64,000 bases of DNA, from assembly GCA_021396245.1 (NCBI GenBank), contig WNYE01000020.1, forward strand, positions 1 through 64,000. Direction: 5' to 3'. The notes beneath the pieces were generated by a model, which ran no database searches, was not told where the DNA came from, and saw only the letters and a program-made list of their open reading frames with translations. This DNA comes from Sporothrix humicola. Taxonomy: Eukaryota > Ascomycota > Sordariomycetes > Ophiostomatales > Ophiostomataceae. Of the stretch, positions 45,834 through 57,652 are shown one piece after another (position 1 is the first letter of the stretch; every line of letters starts with the position of its first letter). A program made the translations under genes and the position numbers.

Positions 45834-48800
45834 GGAAACCTGACCTATTGAATAATTATTGAGGAAGAAAAAAGAACATTGGATTTCGAGAGTGAAAGGT
45901 CAAGCCCAAAAAATATGTCTTGTTAAAGGTTGATTTTGAAAGAAATCATGACAAAAGCCCACGTCGAAAACTCGAAGCAAATCTCACTCTTACATCATAT
46001 TTGCGTATGATCTCGGTCTAGGCGCTGCGGCCTCCCACACCACACAGACCACCGTCCACTCCACGTTGTGTCCGATCTAGTTTACGCGGATTTACTGGCT
46101 AGCGTCGCTGCAAAAAACGCGAGAAAACAAGTGAAAATTCTTTTCCTGCAGCTACACAGTAGTCCAGTTCCCCACTCACGCCAACCCCGGAGCCATCCCC
46201 TTTTGTCCATCCTTGACGAGTTTAATCTTTATTCAACTGCCTAAAGAATGGCTTACTTTTCACTGTGATCTTGCTTCCCAGAACAAACCAATTTTTTATA
46301 TGACCTTTTTTTTCTACGTCTCGTCGTGTAAGCCCATTGGACAACTGCTATGGGTTCGTGAGTTAAAACAGCGAAATGGACAAAACACAGGTCTACGTGA
46401 GGGGTAGGAAGAAGAAGAGAGGGCAATGGGTTTTGGTTTCGGTTCCGCCCACTCTTTACTTTGCCATTTTCATTCAAAAATATGTGCGTTAAATATATCT
46501 ATATTGTACAAACTATATGTCCTTGACATTGTTGGACTTTGTACATCTGATTCGACGATGTCTCTTCCAGCTAAATTATCAAACAATATGAAAGATCAGG
46601 ATTCTAGACCGCTCTCTCCAGCTCTGGCACATAATTTCTTTTACGTTTCGTCGACGGCTTATATTTCCTAATTTGTATAATTTGTCCCCAAACCCCGTCC
46701 GCTCTCATATATGTTGATATTTATCTTGACTTCTGTCATTTGTCGTCTCGAATCCTGCCAGTTTTCTCGCTTAAAACGAAGCCAGACACGGCGACTACGA
46801 ACGTGAACTCATTGGAAAATCCATGAGGAAACACACTCGTAACAAGCCACTCCTTAAAAAGGAACTGTTTGGCGCCCTGGCGCTTGCCTAGCAAGGGAAA
46901 AATAGGCTTACCGCACCAGACATGCTCGGGTCTAGCGCACGGTGACCACGAGGCACGCCTGTAGGTTTTTTTTTTTTTTGGCACCCGTTGTCCGCTTGCC
47001 ATGCCTTTTTTTTTTTTGTGTGTGTCCGTGAGGCCTGGCCACATTTGGTGCACCTGCCACCCATCGTCTGCTGGGGGATGGCACGGGGCTTTCCTTTCTT
47101 GGCAGATACGGTTGTGTACCGTTAAACTGGTCTTTCCTTAAAAATTTGTCTAAACGTCAACTAAGAATAAGCGTCCGTAGTGCCCATTGTTCCTGCTTTC
47201 TTTCTGTCTGGTGGTGGTGCATGCCTCATGGGACAAACAGTCCTGCTGTTGTTCCCGGAAGGCACGCCCTTTGAGCGCCCCAGCACCGGAGAAGTCCGAA
47301 GCAGCGGTGTCGTGGGGATCGGTTCGTGGGGCCGGCCGATTTGCTTTTTGCTTTCACGCACTTTTCTTTTGCGTTCTAGGTTTTTGGGTTTCGGGTTGCG
47401 TCCCCTACGCATTAGTTGTTGCATCTTTTTTTATTATCATTTTTTTCGAATTCATAGTCCTGATTGTTACACACCGGTCTTGCTGTTTTTTTGGGTCGCT
47501 CTTTCCAATTTTCCAAAGATGCCTCTCCTTCCTTTTCTTTCCCCTCTTCACTGTCCCCATCTTGCCATATTTAACTCCTTAATCTACATCGTCCCTTCCC
47601 AAACAACCGCTTATCCGCATCTGGTGCTTCCCCGATGCCAGACGTAGTCTGGAGGAAGGTGCAACACACACCTGATTCTTATTTGCTGCCATGCAGCTCC
47701 CCTCACTTTGCCCTCTTCAGCTCCCGTTGACCGTAAACTGCAGTAGCGTGCATCGGCGCTAAGCGTATTTGCGTTTTGTGGGCGCCTTGTCTGTACTGTA
47801 TATTTATCCGTGTACAGTTTAAAAATCTACAATCTACGGCATTCGGCCGGCAAGTGAGACTACGACGTCCTCTAGAACGATACACTTTTCACAGAGTACA
47901 ATGGCGACTCGTGTCATCATGGCTACGTATTTGCCCTTTCTCTGCCTTATTTCGACCTTCTTGGTGTTTCCCAAAGTCAGCCATGTCGTACGGTTCTAAA
48001 CCTGAAGGAGCGAGAATTCTCCGACCGATGTAGGTTAGCAGCGGTCGACCGAGTCTAGGATTACTCGAGTGTGCCTGGGTGTGCTCAAAAACCCACACAT
48101 TCAGGTAGGCTTGTTGTTTTACGCGGTGTACTGCGTATTTGTGTTGCCATCGTTCTGCTGCGTAACAATGGCGGTCTCCCGACACTCTGGTCTCGAGGCG
48201 CCTGGCACCTGACTTTATTTTTCTTACCCCGTCAATTTCAATCCCCTATCTCACTTTATGATCAATGCACAGCGCACAACCTTGTTGCAGGGACCGAGGC
48301 CACGGCACCGAATTCAGTGCTATGATGTCCTTAGGCCACAGTGGAGAACATAATCTTTTATGAGCAAAAAAAAGGAAAGAAAAAGAAGAAATCGATAACA
48401 TGTTAGCGACAAGAAAGGCAACGAGCTCGCTGTGGCAACATACACCTGCGAGTTGCCGTCAGTGCTGCAGGCCCCGCGTGGCCACGAGCACTAAGTATCT
48501 TACGTCCTCAGGTACTCCCACACCTCGCTTTCACCCTGGACACTTGACTTTTCCTGGTTGGTGCCCTTCTTCAGCGTGCAATGCAAGGCTGGGAGCTGGC
48601 AATTAGAGCTGGTGGGCTGTGTATGGCTGTGGATGAACGGGAACTTCCTGTCGGTGGTGTGGGTTGCCTCTTTGCTGCCGGTGGCTTGCCACATCTGTGC
48701 ACAACGAAAACGCCACACGAGGTCTGGCCTTGTTAGACTTTAACGAAACGTTGCCCATATTTACTTTTGTATTTGATTTTTATCTAGCGCTGCACTCATT

Positions 48801-51800
48801 TTCACTCCCTATATTATATGTACTCCATACACACAAAGTGTGCACGCTCGAGCTGTTGTCACCAGCCACAAGGCTTTAGATTATGAAAGGATTCTAGCCT
48901 CCCCCTTCCCTTCCCCTTCTTCATATTGTGCCCCCTGCCTTTTTCATCTTATTGGCCACCCCAACACTGGGTTACATTACCGGGCGTCTGGGTACCTGTA
49001 GATCTTGAGATCAGTCCAGCTCGCTTGTGTCGGCGAGGGGCGTGTAAATTTATAATTTTCGATGTATGCAATCTAAAGAGCACTACGGCTTGGGAAACGC
49101 TTGTATTTCGTTCACCGGCATATTCACACAATTGTTGCCCAACTATACGTTACTGCTACTATATCTCATGATATTTGCGATCACTATATGCCACTATTTT
49201 TGGCTATTGGTGACCCCATCCACTGTACGAAGTCTGCATATTTGACAGTGAGTAAAATGCCGTCGCATGACTCCGTGTCTCACTTTTGTGAATACTCATA
49301 CGTCGTTTTGTCCTGAATTTTCCCCTCCCTTATTCTCTTTTTATTTATTTTACATTTCCTCATCACTTGCTTCTCTTGTTTTTACCTTTTCTTTCCTTTT
49401 GCTTCAGTTAGCGGCGCCACTCTTTGGCTTTGGTTGAGCATCAAAGAAGGGTCAAAGCACTTCTCCACTTATCTTTTGTTGTCCACTCGGATATGGAGAA
49501 AACAGAGATCGCCCTGGATTGTTTCCCAAGTCGGCCCAAGTGCAAGGAACAAGAGTCTTGGGGCCAGGTTAACTGGTCGAGTAAGACAAAAGATTCCGCC
49601 CCGGGTCTTGTTCCCCTGTCACATTTTCCTGTCGCTCCTTGTTGGTCAGAGCTGAGAAGCCGCCAACAGCGCGGCGATCTTGACAACGGGCCGGTCAAGG
49701 CCTGCTGAAAAAAAGGATGAGTCTTTACCCAATAAGGACAGTGATCGGATTGCCGACAGGCATGATGGCCGCCGTGTTTGATGTTTTGCCGTTGATATTT
49801 CTTCAGCGGTGTGCTTTCTTTTTCCTCATGCCCATCCCATGCTCATCCCACGCCCATCTTCTCCCGCTCTTCGCTCCTAAGATGCAACGGACGGACGGCC
49901 CATCAAAATCCCATTCTGCCACTGATTTTCGCTGATGCACACGGCTATTCAGAGGTTTCCACAGGGATCTCGGGGCCCGTCGGCTTGCTGGGAAGATGTC
50001 CTCATGCCCAGCTGTTGTTGCAACGCCTGTGTCTCAGACCAAAGCATGTTATGTACCAACGATCTGTTTCTGTTGCGGCCGTCATTTTTGTAGATTTTCA
50101 TTCGTCATATATCCGTAGTTCTTCGCTTTCTGATTCGTCACCGTCCCTTTGCCCTAGATTTTTTTTTTTTTTTTTTGATTTTCTCCTACTTTTTCTCTTT
50201 CCCATCCCCCTCTCTGCCCCACGACATAATGACGCTCATAGCACTCACCTCCTTTGTAGATCATATGAACGGCTCAGCTGTCCTGGCCAGGCTTTCACGG
50301 CATGAACAGGATCTTGAGCAGCCACAAACACCCTCGCTTTCGCTCTCGGCCGGGAAATCGCAAGGTCTCCTTTGAATGCCAGCCTTGCCAGCCTTTCCCG
50401 CTCGGTGCAAAAGAGACAACAGCAGCGCTCCTCCCACCCAGCACTTTGGCTTGTGTACCTTTGGCTATGTACCCCAGTAGTCGTGTTAGCTGAAAACAAA
50501 AATAAAGCTTTGAAGGGCGTGCGACATGAGTTTAGGGCAATCTGTATTACTCAGGAAGAACTCGACGCTTGCAATGGTTGGGAAGGGCCAGCCGATGTAA
50601 ACACCAAATAGGCGTGGCCAAAATGTCTTTCGTCCTGTAAAGGGCGTATTGTGAAAGAAAGAATCGCAGGACTTACACTACGCCGATATGGTGAGATACA
50701 TCCGGCGCTTTCTTGGTTCGTTGCGATCTCGATAAGACAGGGGATCCACGCCAGCTCCCTGGGACACACGCCCTGGCACCCGAGGCACCCTCCCGCTTTC
50801 CCAATTTACAGGCTACAGAGAGGGCTGCAACCCGCCGTGCCGCCTACCCACACCACACCACACACCACACCTCACACAAACTTTGGCTCCCACACGGCAA
50901 GAGCGATCAAAACAACGGGTCCAGTGCTACTTTCCGTATTAGGTCGCGCTCGGAGGCATCCGGGGCAAGTGCGAATGATCATTTTTTCTTGCCTACGGAG
51001 TACTCGCGGAGAACGGAGAAAGACGCGAAAAGGAGGAAGGAGATACGCGGACCGAGAATGGTTGCCGTTTCCTGCTTTTCGTCGTTTCATAACAGCATCG
51101 TTGACCCCTTTTCCAGTGTTTTTCGTAAACTGTCTCAACTGGCTCTCTCGGCATTCCTCTGCCTCCTCTACGCACCACTCATCGACTCCACGCCGAGGTG
51201 AAATTCCGCCGCGACTGTTCGACGACAGCCGCCAATCAACGCATGCAATCCATCCCCCAGATTGGACGTAGACCTGGCAATTCAGACAGCCCTGCTTCTC
51301 CAATACCAGGGCGCATGCAGCACAGCTCGGCGATCAAGTCTTCCACGCTCGTGCTTGTCAAGCGCACCTGTAAGCGGAATACCTTTTCTCTCTTCTTTAA
51401 CCTTCTATTCCACAGTTGCTGAAAAGTATTCCTGGCGGGCACCCACATTTACAAGCCCATTGCCGGCCGGCTTGACGACTAACACGCGCGCGGACCAGCT
51501 AACTATTTTGAGCCTGGATAGTCGCGAACGAAGCGAAAGAAGGAAGTAATGAAGGGCAAAATATGACAGCCAGAAGCAAACAGGAAATGGGCCACCGGCA
51601 TTGGCGAAACCCCAAGGCCCAATCGCGTCACTACGACGTGCTGTGGCATGGCCCCTGTCAGCCAGGTTTTCAGGGCCTAGGAACAAAACCGATCCACTCG
51701 AGAAGTGTGTAGATCAACTGACACCTTTGTGATTCAGAGACCAGTCGAAAGCCGGCGTCGAACTTAAAGGTCAGTACGAGATGACGGGTAGGGGAGAATT

Positions 51801-53350
51801 GATCATTGGAAAACGGCGAGTAGAAAAAAAGAGGCAGCCTGTCTAACGTGTGGAAAAAGACAAAAAGACAACTTGAACCCGAATGGCCGATTCCCCGAGA
51901 TCAATGAACAACTAGAGTTGTCAGAAACTAACCTGGAAAAAAAAGACAAGAGGAGATGGACAAGATTAGACGGAAAGATGGAAAGATGGAGACAAAAACG
52001 ACGCAGACTTCCAGAAAGGAGGATAAAATAAAGAGAAAGTCACGTCAAAAGGCAGTAGCAGGAGATGTCTCGGCTACTTTGGTAGATCGGGCCATCACGG
52101 AGATGTGGACTTGGCCAGACCTGATTATCCAACGTTGTCAGATCTCCCTTCACCTTAAACCCTCCAAGCAAGGAGGCATGCTGGATGCTGCCATTGACGG
52201 CTGAATCTCATGCTGCATCGGACGCCCTGCATTCTTGCTTATACCCCCATCAGGAACACCCATAGGTACGTACCCATGCCATGGTCAACCGGGCTGACAG
52301 GTCTTCAACGTCTTTTTTGTTCGCTGTCCATTATTTCATGCCTTTGTTTCCTGCCCTCTATTTAGATGACCAGCTAAACCTTGCACTCAGCATATCATGG
52401 TTTGACAAGGTCCCGCCGGTACGGACCCAGCTGCTCTTGTCCTTGAGCCTCCCACATCTTCGGCGGCCACACACATGCTCCCTCACGCATGCTGGTTGAG
52501 ATCTGCCACCCCCCTTCCAATGCTAATATCCCACCCCCCTTTCCGCCCACGCTGTGTTCTACAAAATACACACCCTATTTTCAACTTTCTTGGTTCTCAC
52601 TCCCCCCACATCCAGACCACCACTGTGCATTCGGTTCATAAGAAAAGCTTATGAATACGGAGCCTTCACCACACTATCCCACGGCGGACAAACTTGCTCG
52701 GAGTGGCCTAGAAAAACGACGGATGAAATACTACAGTCAAAAGAAACCAGAGAGACCAAAAACAAGGCTCCTTGCTAGCAAAAAAGGGTCTGTATTCTTC
52801 TGTATTTTTTCACCCACCTGTTGAAATAGGCACGCGTATGTATGAAAGCTCAAAGAGTCAGTCACCTGCGGAAAGAATTTGAGGCACCTGAGAGCATATC
52901 CGGCATACAAGGTAGGAGGAAAGAAGGGGAGAGAAAAGAAAAGAAAAGGCAAGACAAGACATCATCAGCTGGGAAGCACCAGGTCTGTACGCACCCCTCT
53001 TTTTTCACTCCCTTGTTTTTTTGTGCAAATGTTCTCGACTCCCCTGACTGCCATCTTCATCATCTTGTTCATATTCATCAACACTCCATACCCCTCCTCT
53101 CGAAGGTGTCGTCACCGAGTTTCGGTGATTCTGACCTGACCTGTCATTCCCCGGCCACTTCTGTCACTCTGCACCCCCATCCCTGGCGGCAGTGTTCAGC
53201 TGTGCTTTACACGCCGTTGGAGCCATCGAGGCATCTGCTGCCCACTTTTCACTCTTCAGAAACGGGGCTTCTTCCTGCACGATCATCCGTCCTCCATCCT
53301 TTCTTGGCCTCCACCCTCCACCCCTCTACCCTGTCACCCACTATTATTTT

Positions 53351-53380
53351 TTCTTTCTTTCTTTCTTTCTTCCTTCCTTC
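53351..53380. repeat. (TTTC)n microsatellite
   Basis: About five TTTC units followed by TTCC units, inside a long pyrimidine-rich tract upstream of the gene at 54632. Confidence 0.85.
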
Positions 53381-53507
53381 GACCTTTCTCCACCTGGCTA
53401 CACAATGCCGTACCATTCGCATTTTAATCTTGTCTCGCCAGCCTAAGCCCTACAATTTCCAGCAGAGTACTTTCTACTCGAACTCTCCTACTGTTCTGGC
53501 CCAGTGT

Positions 53508-53885
53508 GTACGTACAAGTACAATTGAGCGTGGCATGGGAGTCTCTGCTTGTGCTTTGGACGAAGACTTGCTTAACGGTGACTACCTTTTTATCTCCATT
53601 TTTTTTATTTATTCCTTAGCCTTTTATTTGCATGTTCCCCTTTTTGTCCTTTTGGCACCATTTTCTATTAGTCTGCCGAGAACCCTGTCAAGGCAAATCA
53701 TATAAGGCAAGACAGACGCCTCGACCACAACCTCCCCTTGCCACTGACGGTTGCTCTCCCGCTCTCTCGGTTTTCTGTCATTATATCATCATAACCTTTC
53801 CCCATTACTCCTTTCAAATCCAGTCGAGTATACAAGTGCTACCTTCAGCCTCACCGGACTAACCCCTGGACATACACATTGTCAG
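53508..53885 (+). other. Candidate 5'-UTR intron
   Basis: Donor GTACGT at 53508, branch ACTAAC at 53858-53863 and acceptor GTCAG ending at 53885 would define a 378-nt intron about 750 bp before the ATG at 54632. The branch-acceptor pair is good; the donor is one of several possible. No coding frame depends on it. Confidence 0.3.
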
Positions 53886-54631
53886 TTTTGCCCTCTCCCC
53901 TGACTGAACCCTGCCAGTGCTGCCCAAGACCACTGTCGAGAACTGCAAATTCTATTCCGACCTCCTTCTCTTTCTTCCCGATCAAGTATATCTTGAACAT
54001 TCCCCTGTGCCATTTACGCTACACCACAGAAACAGTGCAAAGAGGCGCGCGTTTATCTGTACTGACAAGGGCTGCTCCGATATACAGATTCGCATTCTCG
54101 AACTTATACACGTACATACATATACAACCCAGCGAACGCCACCCCAACGACAGGTACTTCACGGCCAAGCCAACAGACTGCATCATTCGCCGCACGGAAT
54201 AGTCCCGAATAATTTGTGTCCTGGTTCAGCGGAACTAGCATCAGACAATATACGGCGTGGCTGTTACGGTGGTCCACACGATATATCCGCGACTCCCGAC
54301 CCTTGACCCTCGATACCTTGCACCGGACTTTGTCTCAGCAACTTCCTACAGCTGGTCCCGAAGACGTGGTTCTGGGCAACCTTGGCGTTTTGTTGTCACA
54401 TTCACTTATATTAAACGCACCTGCTTCGTCCTCGCAGAATCAACTGGCCAAACAATTGTGCAGTTGACGACTTGGATCTATTACAACCAAATTCCGAATT
54501 CTCAATACGGCTCCCTCGTTTTACCTGGCCTCCCGAGTTTCATCGCTCTGATATTTTTTCTGTTGCATTGACCCGGACTGCCCATTGGTATTTACAAAGG
54601 GATTCAAGTCCTCTTATCCTCATTGCCCATC

Positions 54632-55588
54632 ATGGCATTCAACCGTGCAGGAGGTGGCTTTTCATTCCAGCAAGAACAGGTAGCACATCCATCTCCTTTT
54701 TCAAATTCAAAACCACACCTCCCCGATCCCAATATCACCAGCAGCAGACATGCTACAGCCTCTCCGTCATATTCTTCGTCTTCTTTATCTTCCAGCTTTC
54801 ATCAAACTATTAGTTCTGCACCATTTCCAACTTCCCATCCTCTCTCGCCGGCCTCTTCCAGGCAACATCCTCGTGCAGCTCTCCCCCCTTACCCTCCACC
54901 ATCTGCTACCTCTGTTTGGGGGTCAAAAGTTAACCCAAAATCTTCTTCTCAGCCATTTGTCGACGCACAATTTGATATATTTGAATGGCACGTGCAATAC
55001 CAGTCGTGCGTTCGTTACTTTATCGATCACGCACAATACTCGGCTCCGGTACAGGCTGTCGCCGCCTTCGTCAACATCCAACTTCCATTTCAACGACCCG
55101 TACATCCTATCCTCGCTTCTCCACCACGAAGCGGCGGAGGCCCTGCTTCACGACCCGCCGCCGCTGCAGCAGCAGCGGGCGGTGCTGCCCAGCCGACAGC
55201 CTTTGTGACGCTCGTGCCGTACATCCGACGCCTCATTGCGACAGCCTTTGATTTCCCGGCGGTGCTCCACGGATTTTTCGGCGACGACTGGATGGCTGGA
55301 ATCGGCCCCATCCACGAGACGGAACGGCGAAATTATCTCTTTGCTGCCAAGAGTGACAACTGGCTGAAAGTCAAGGCCGACTACGACATGGACGAGAACC
55401 AGACCGTTCCCTTCTTACGGCCGCTGCAAAACGTGTCCGAAGACGAAATTGTCAACGCAGAAACCACATGGAGCGAGTGGCTAGCCATGCAGGACTGGAT
55501 GCTGGGGCCACGTGCGCCCGGTGACGTCGGCGGCAGCGGCGGAAGCCTGCGTGGCCGACGTGTCAACATCAAGCGGGAAGAAGACTAG
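54632..55588 (+). CDS. Unrecognised 318-aa protein
   Basis: Not recognised. Single exon starting MAFNRAGGGFSFQQEQ at the only in-frame ATG. Residues about 1-105 are Ser/Pro/His-rich and probably disordered. A folded-looking region follows, rich in aromatics (FDIFEWHVQYQSCVRYFIDH, FVTLVPYIRRLIATAFDF, LHGFFGDDWMAGIGP, ETTWSEWLAMQDWMLGPRAP), interrupted by an Ala-rich run near residue 190. It ends with a short basic tail (RGRRVNIKREED). There is no signal peptide or membrane segment. The ordered blocks and GC-rich codon use say it is a real gene, probably a fungal orphan family. It sits between the 11-kb desert and MED5 on the same strand. Confidence 0.75.
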   Translation: MAFNRAGGGFSFQQEQVAHPSPFSNSKPHLPDPNITSSRHATASPSYSSSSLSSSFHQTISSAPFPTSHPLSPASSRQHPRAALPPYPPPSATSVWGSKVNPKSSSQPFVDAQFDIFEWHVQYQSCVRYFIDHAQYSAPVQAVAAFVNIQLPFQRPVHPILASPPRSGGGPASRPAAAAAAAGGAAQPTAFVTLVPYIRRLIATAFDFPAVLHGFFGDDWMAGIGPIHETERRNYLFAAKSDNWLKVKADYDMDENQTVPFLRPLQNVSEDEIVNAETTWSEWLAMQDWMLGPRAPGDVGGSGGSLRGRRVNIKREED

Positions 55589-57652
55589 CACTGTTTTGAT
55601 TTCTTATTTAACGTGCGAAGCGGATTTTTATTTCTTGGTATGACAAGACTGTCATACGGTATAGCAAAGGAGGAAGAGGGCAAAATGAATAGGAGTACTT
55701 TATACGGCACATAGTTGTGTTGGGAGCAATACGATGCAAGGGAAGAAAAAAAGGGGCGACGGCGAGCAACACAGCATGGTTGATGGGAACCAGGTTTCTT
55801 TTTTATACAGCACCGGCCGAGACGCAGCAGCGAGACAGGCGTTTCTGATCGTGGGTTTTCTTATTTCTTTTCTTTCCCTCTTTGTTTATTCGGGCTGTCC
55901 CTCCTTGTTGATCGTTGACAGCATATTGGTATTTTCGTTTGGTGTTTCTTATTTTGGGTTCCCATTTGGGATTTCGGGCTCGTTTTTCTCTCTATATTTT
56001 CCCCTTTTCTCTTTTCTTTGGATAACCACCACCCTTGTCCTTCAGCTTTCTCACTGTAGGACGGTTGTGTCCAGTTATTTTCTGGAAAAATACAATTGGA
56101 CTTTGTTCTCTTTCACTCGATGTCGCCTCCTTATTCATTTGCTCATTCTCCTGTTTGATATTGGCTCCCGTCTCAATTTAATTCAAGTTCCAATGGAACT
56201 TACGCGGGAATCTTACGATATCGAATATTCACCGATTACCTCGACAGTTTACTACCAACATTTAGAAGCACCTCGCGCGAAATACAGGCCGTCAACCTTT
56301 GCTGTGCAGAATTGCCCTCGACGCGATATAGTCCCTTCGAAGACCTACCGACCATCATTTCCGCTCTCGTCGTTCTATTTGGCCGACGACAGGGAGGGAA
56401 AGCTGACCTGAAATGGCAGAGAGCCACAAAGGGGAGGAATTTTGGCTGAGGCTAGCCACTGCGCCTATGACGAAAAGAGTTATATCTGCGCATGCATGCA
56501 CGTGCATGTCATTGGCAGCGACCATACGGAGTACATATCTCAGCTGTACGAGCACAGAGGGCAAACAGTCGTTCAGCCGATACTGCCCACCAAGTCCAAG
56601 TCCAAGACGCCGGTCCAGATAAGATGAGGAAATGCGAAAACCACGACAGCAGTCCAGGACGGCAAGCGTTGTCTTATCTTTGATCTTGACAGGTTCTCAC
56701 CACCTGCGCATTGCAAGGATGGTCAATACGATAGATTGCGCACGAGTTCCCAAAATGTGAACCTGGCCGGTCCGGAACCCTGTCGGCGCGGAATCGATTT
56801 GTTTTGGGCGGCATTGCTCGGCCGGACGCTTTGGTCGGCCGCAACTCCCTTCACACCTATCAGACGCTGTATCACGGAGAACAGTGTTATTAATTATAGA
56901 AGCTTTGTGTTGCAGAAAATTAATAGAAAGCTGCAAGATGAGAAGAAGAAGAAAAGACATCTAAGGTTGTCAAGCGAGGCTGCATAATTGTGTGGTTAGT
57001 GACAGGGGGTGCCAGGGTACAATTTACAAGGGTGGTTGTTGGTGGTGCCATTCTCCTGCTGAATTGGCTCTGTGTGGTGGACAAAGAAAATAAGGAGTAC
57101 GGAGTACAGGTACGACGTATGTAGCTACACTTTTTCAGCCTTGCACACCCCTAATTTACTAGCCACAACAGCGCAGCCACACGTAACTCCACACAGCGCT
57201 AGCGCTAGCTTAGCTGCACTATTTGGCCAGGCCTTCCTTTGCGCGCTCGCTCTTGCCGCGTGCAACAGTTGTCTTTGCGCATCGAACCTTCCCCTTGCGA
57301 CAATCGAACATTCACCATCTAATGAAGGAAGCACCAACCCGACGACGACGCTCCCTCCTTCCCTCTTCGATTGGGCATCTGAACGGCAACTCATAATGGG
57401 TTGGCGGTAATTCATCGCGCTTTCTGTTTTTGGTTTCTTGGATAACTGAGCATTTGGTTTCAGGGAGGATTGCTTCCCAAACTCGTTGACTTCATCCACA
57501 ACTCGACTCTCACCATCGCGAGTTGCTTTTCGCAACCGCCACGCTCGGCCCATGATAAGATCATCGTACGGCAGTCCCTAACAAAACATAATCGTATCCT
57601 ATCTTCGACTCTACTTCCATCCTTACTCCTCCCTCAGCCACAACTCTTCGCT
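55589..57652. other. Intergenic region upstream of MED5
   Basis: 2.1 kb with no supported gene. TACGGAGTA copies occur at 56525-56533 and 57098-57106. A possible 57-nt leader intron lies at 57407-57463 (donor GTAATT, acceptor TTTCAG), but an ATG upstream of it does not splice into the MED5 frame, so it would be non-coding. Confidence 0.5.

Larger units (their letters stand above)
43473..54631. other. 11-kb gene desert
   Basis: No supported protein gene in 11.2 kb. Frames are short or lie in simple T/C-rich DNA (for example 52842-53705). The region includes a TTTG-type repeat at 44678-44703, an A/T hairpin at 45741-45833, T runs near 46964 and 50160, a CACAC-rich segment near 50850, a TACGGAGTA copy at 50994-51002 and a TTTC microsatellite at 53351-53380. 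The last 1.6 kb is pyrimidine-rich and contains a candidate leader intron for the gene at 54632. It may hold long UTRs or non-coding transcripts; I recognised no tRNA, snRNA or 5S rRNA. Confidence 0.55.

Noticed and set aside
52842..53705. 287-codon plus frame before the gene at 54632
   Set aside because: It is composed of T/C-rich simple DNA including the TTTC microsatellite; the translation is Ser/Phe/Leu/Pro-rich with no domain. More likely leader or intergenic.
43473..54631. Transposon or retroelement remnants in the desert
   Set aside because: No reverse transcriptase, transposase or integrase motifs, no long terminal or inverted terminal repeats and no target duplications could be seen by eye.
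57395..57463. Alternative MED5 start at an ATG at 57395 through a 57-nt intron
   Set aside because: The spliced product enters the wrong frame relative to MED5, so the ATG at 57653 is preferred.
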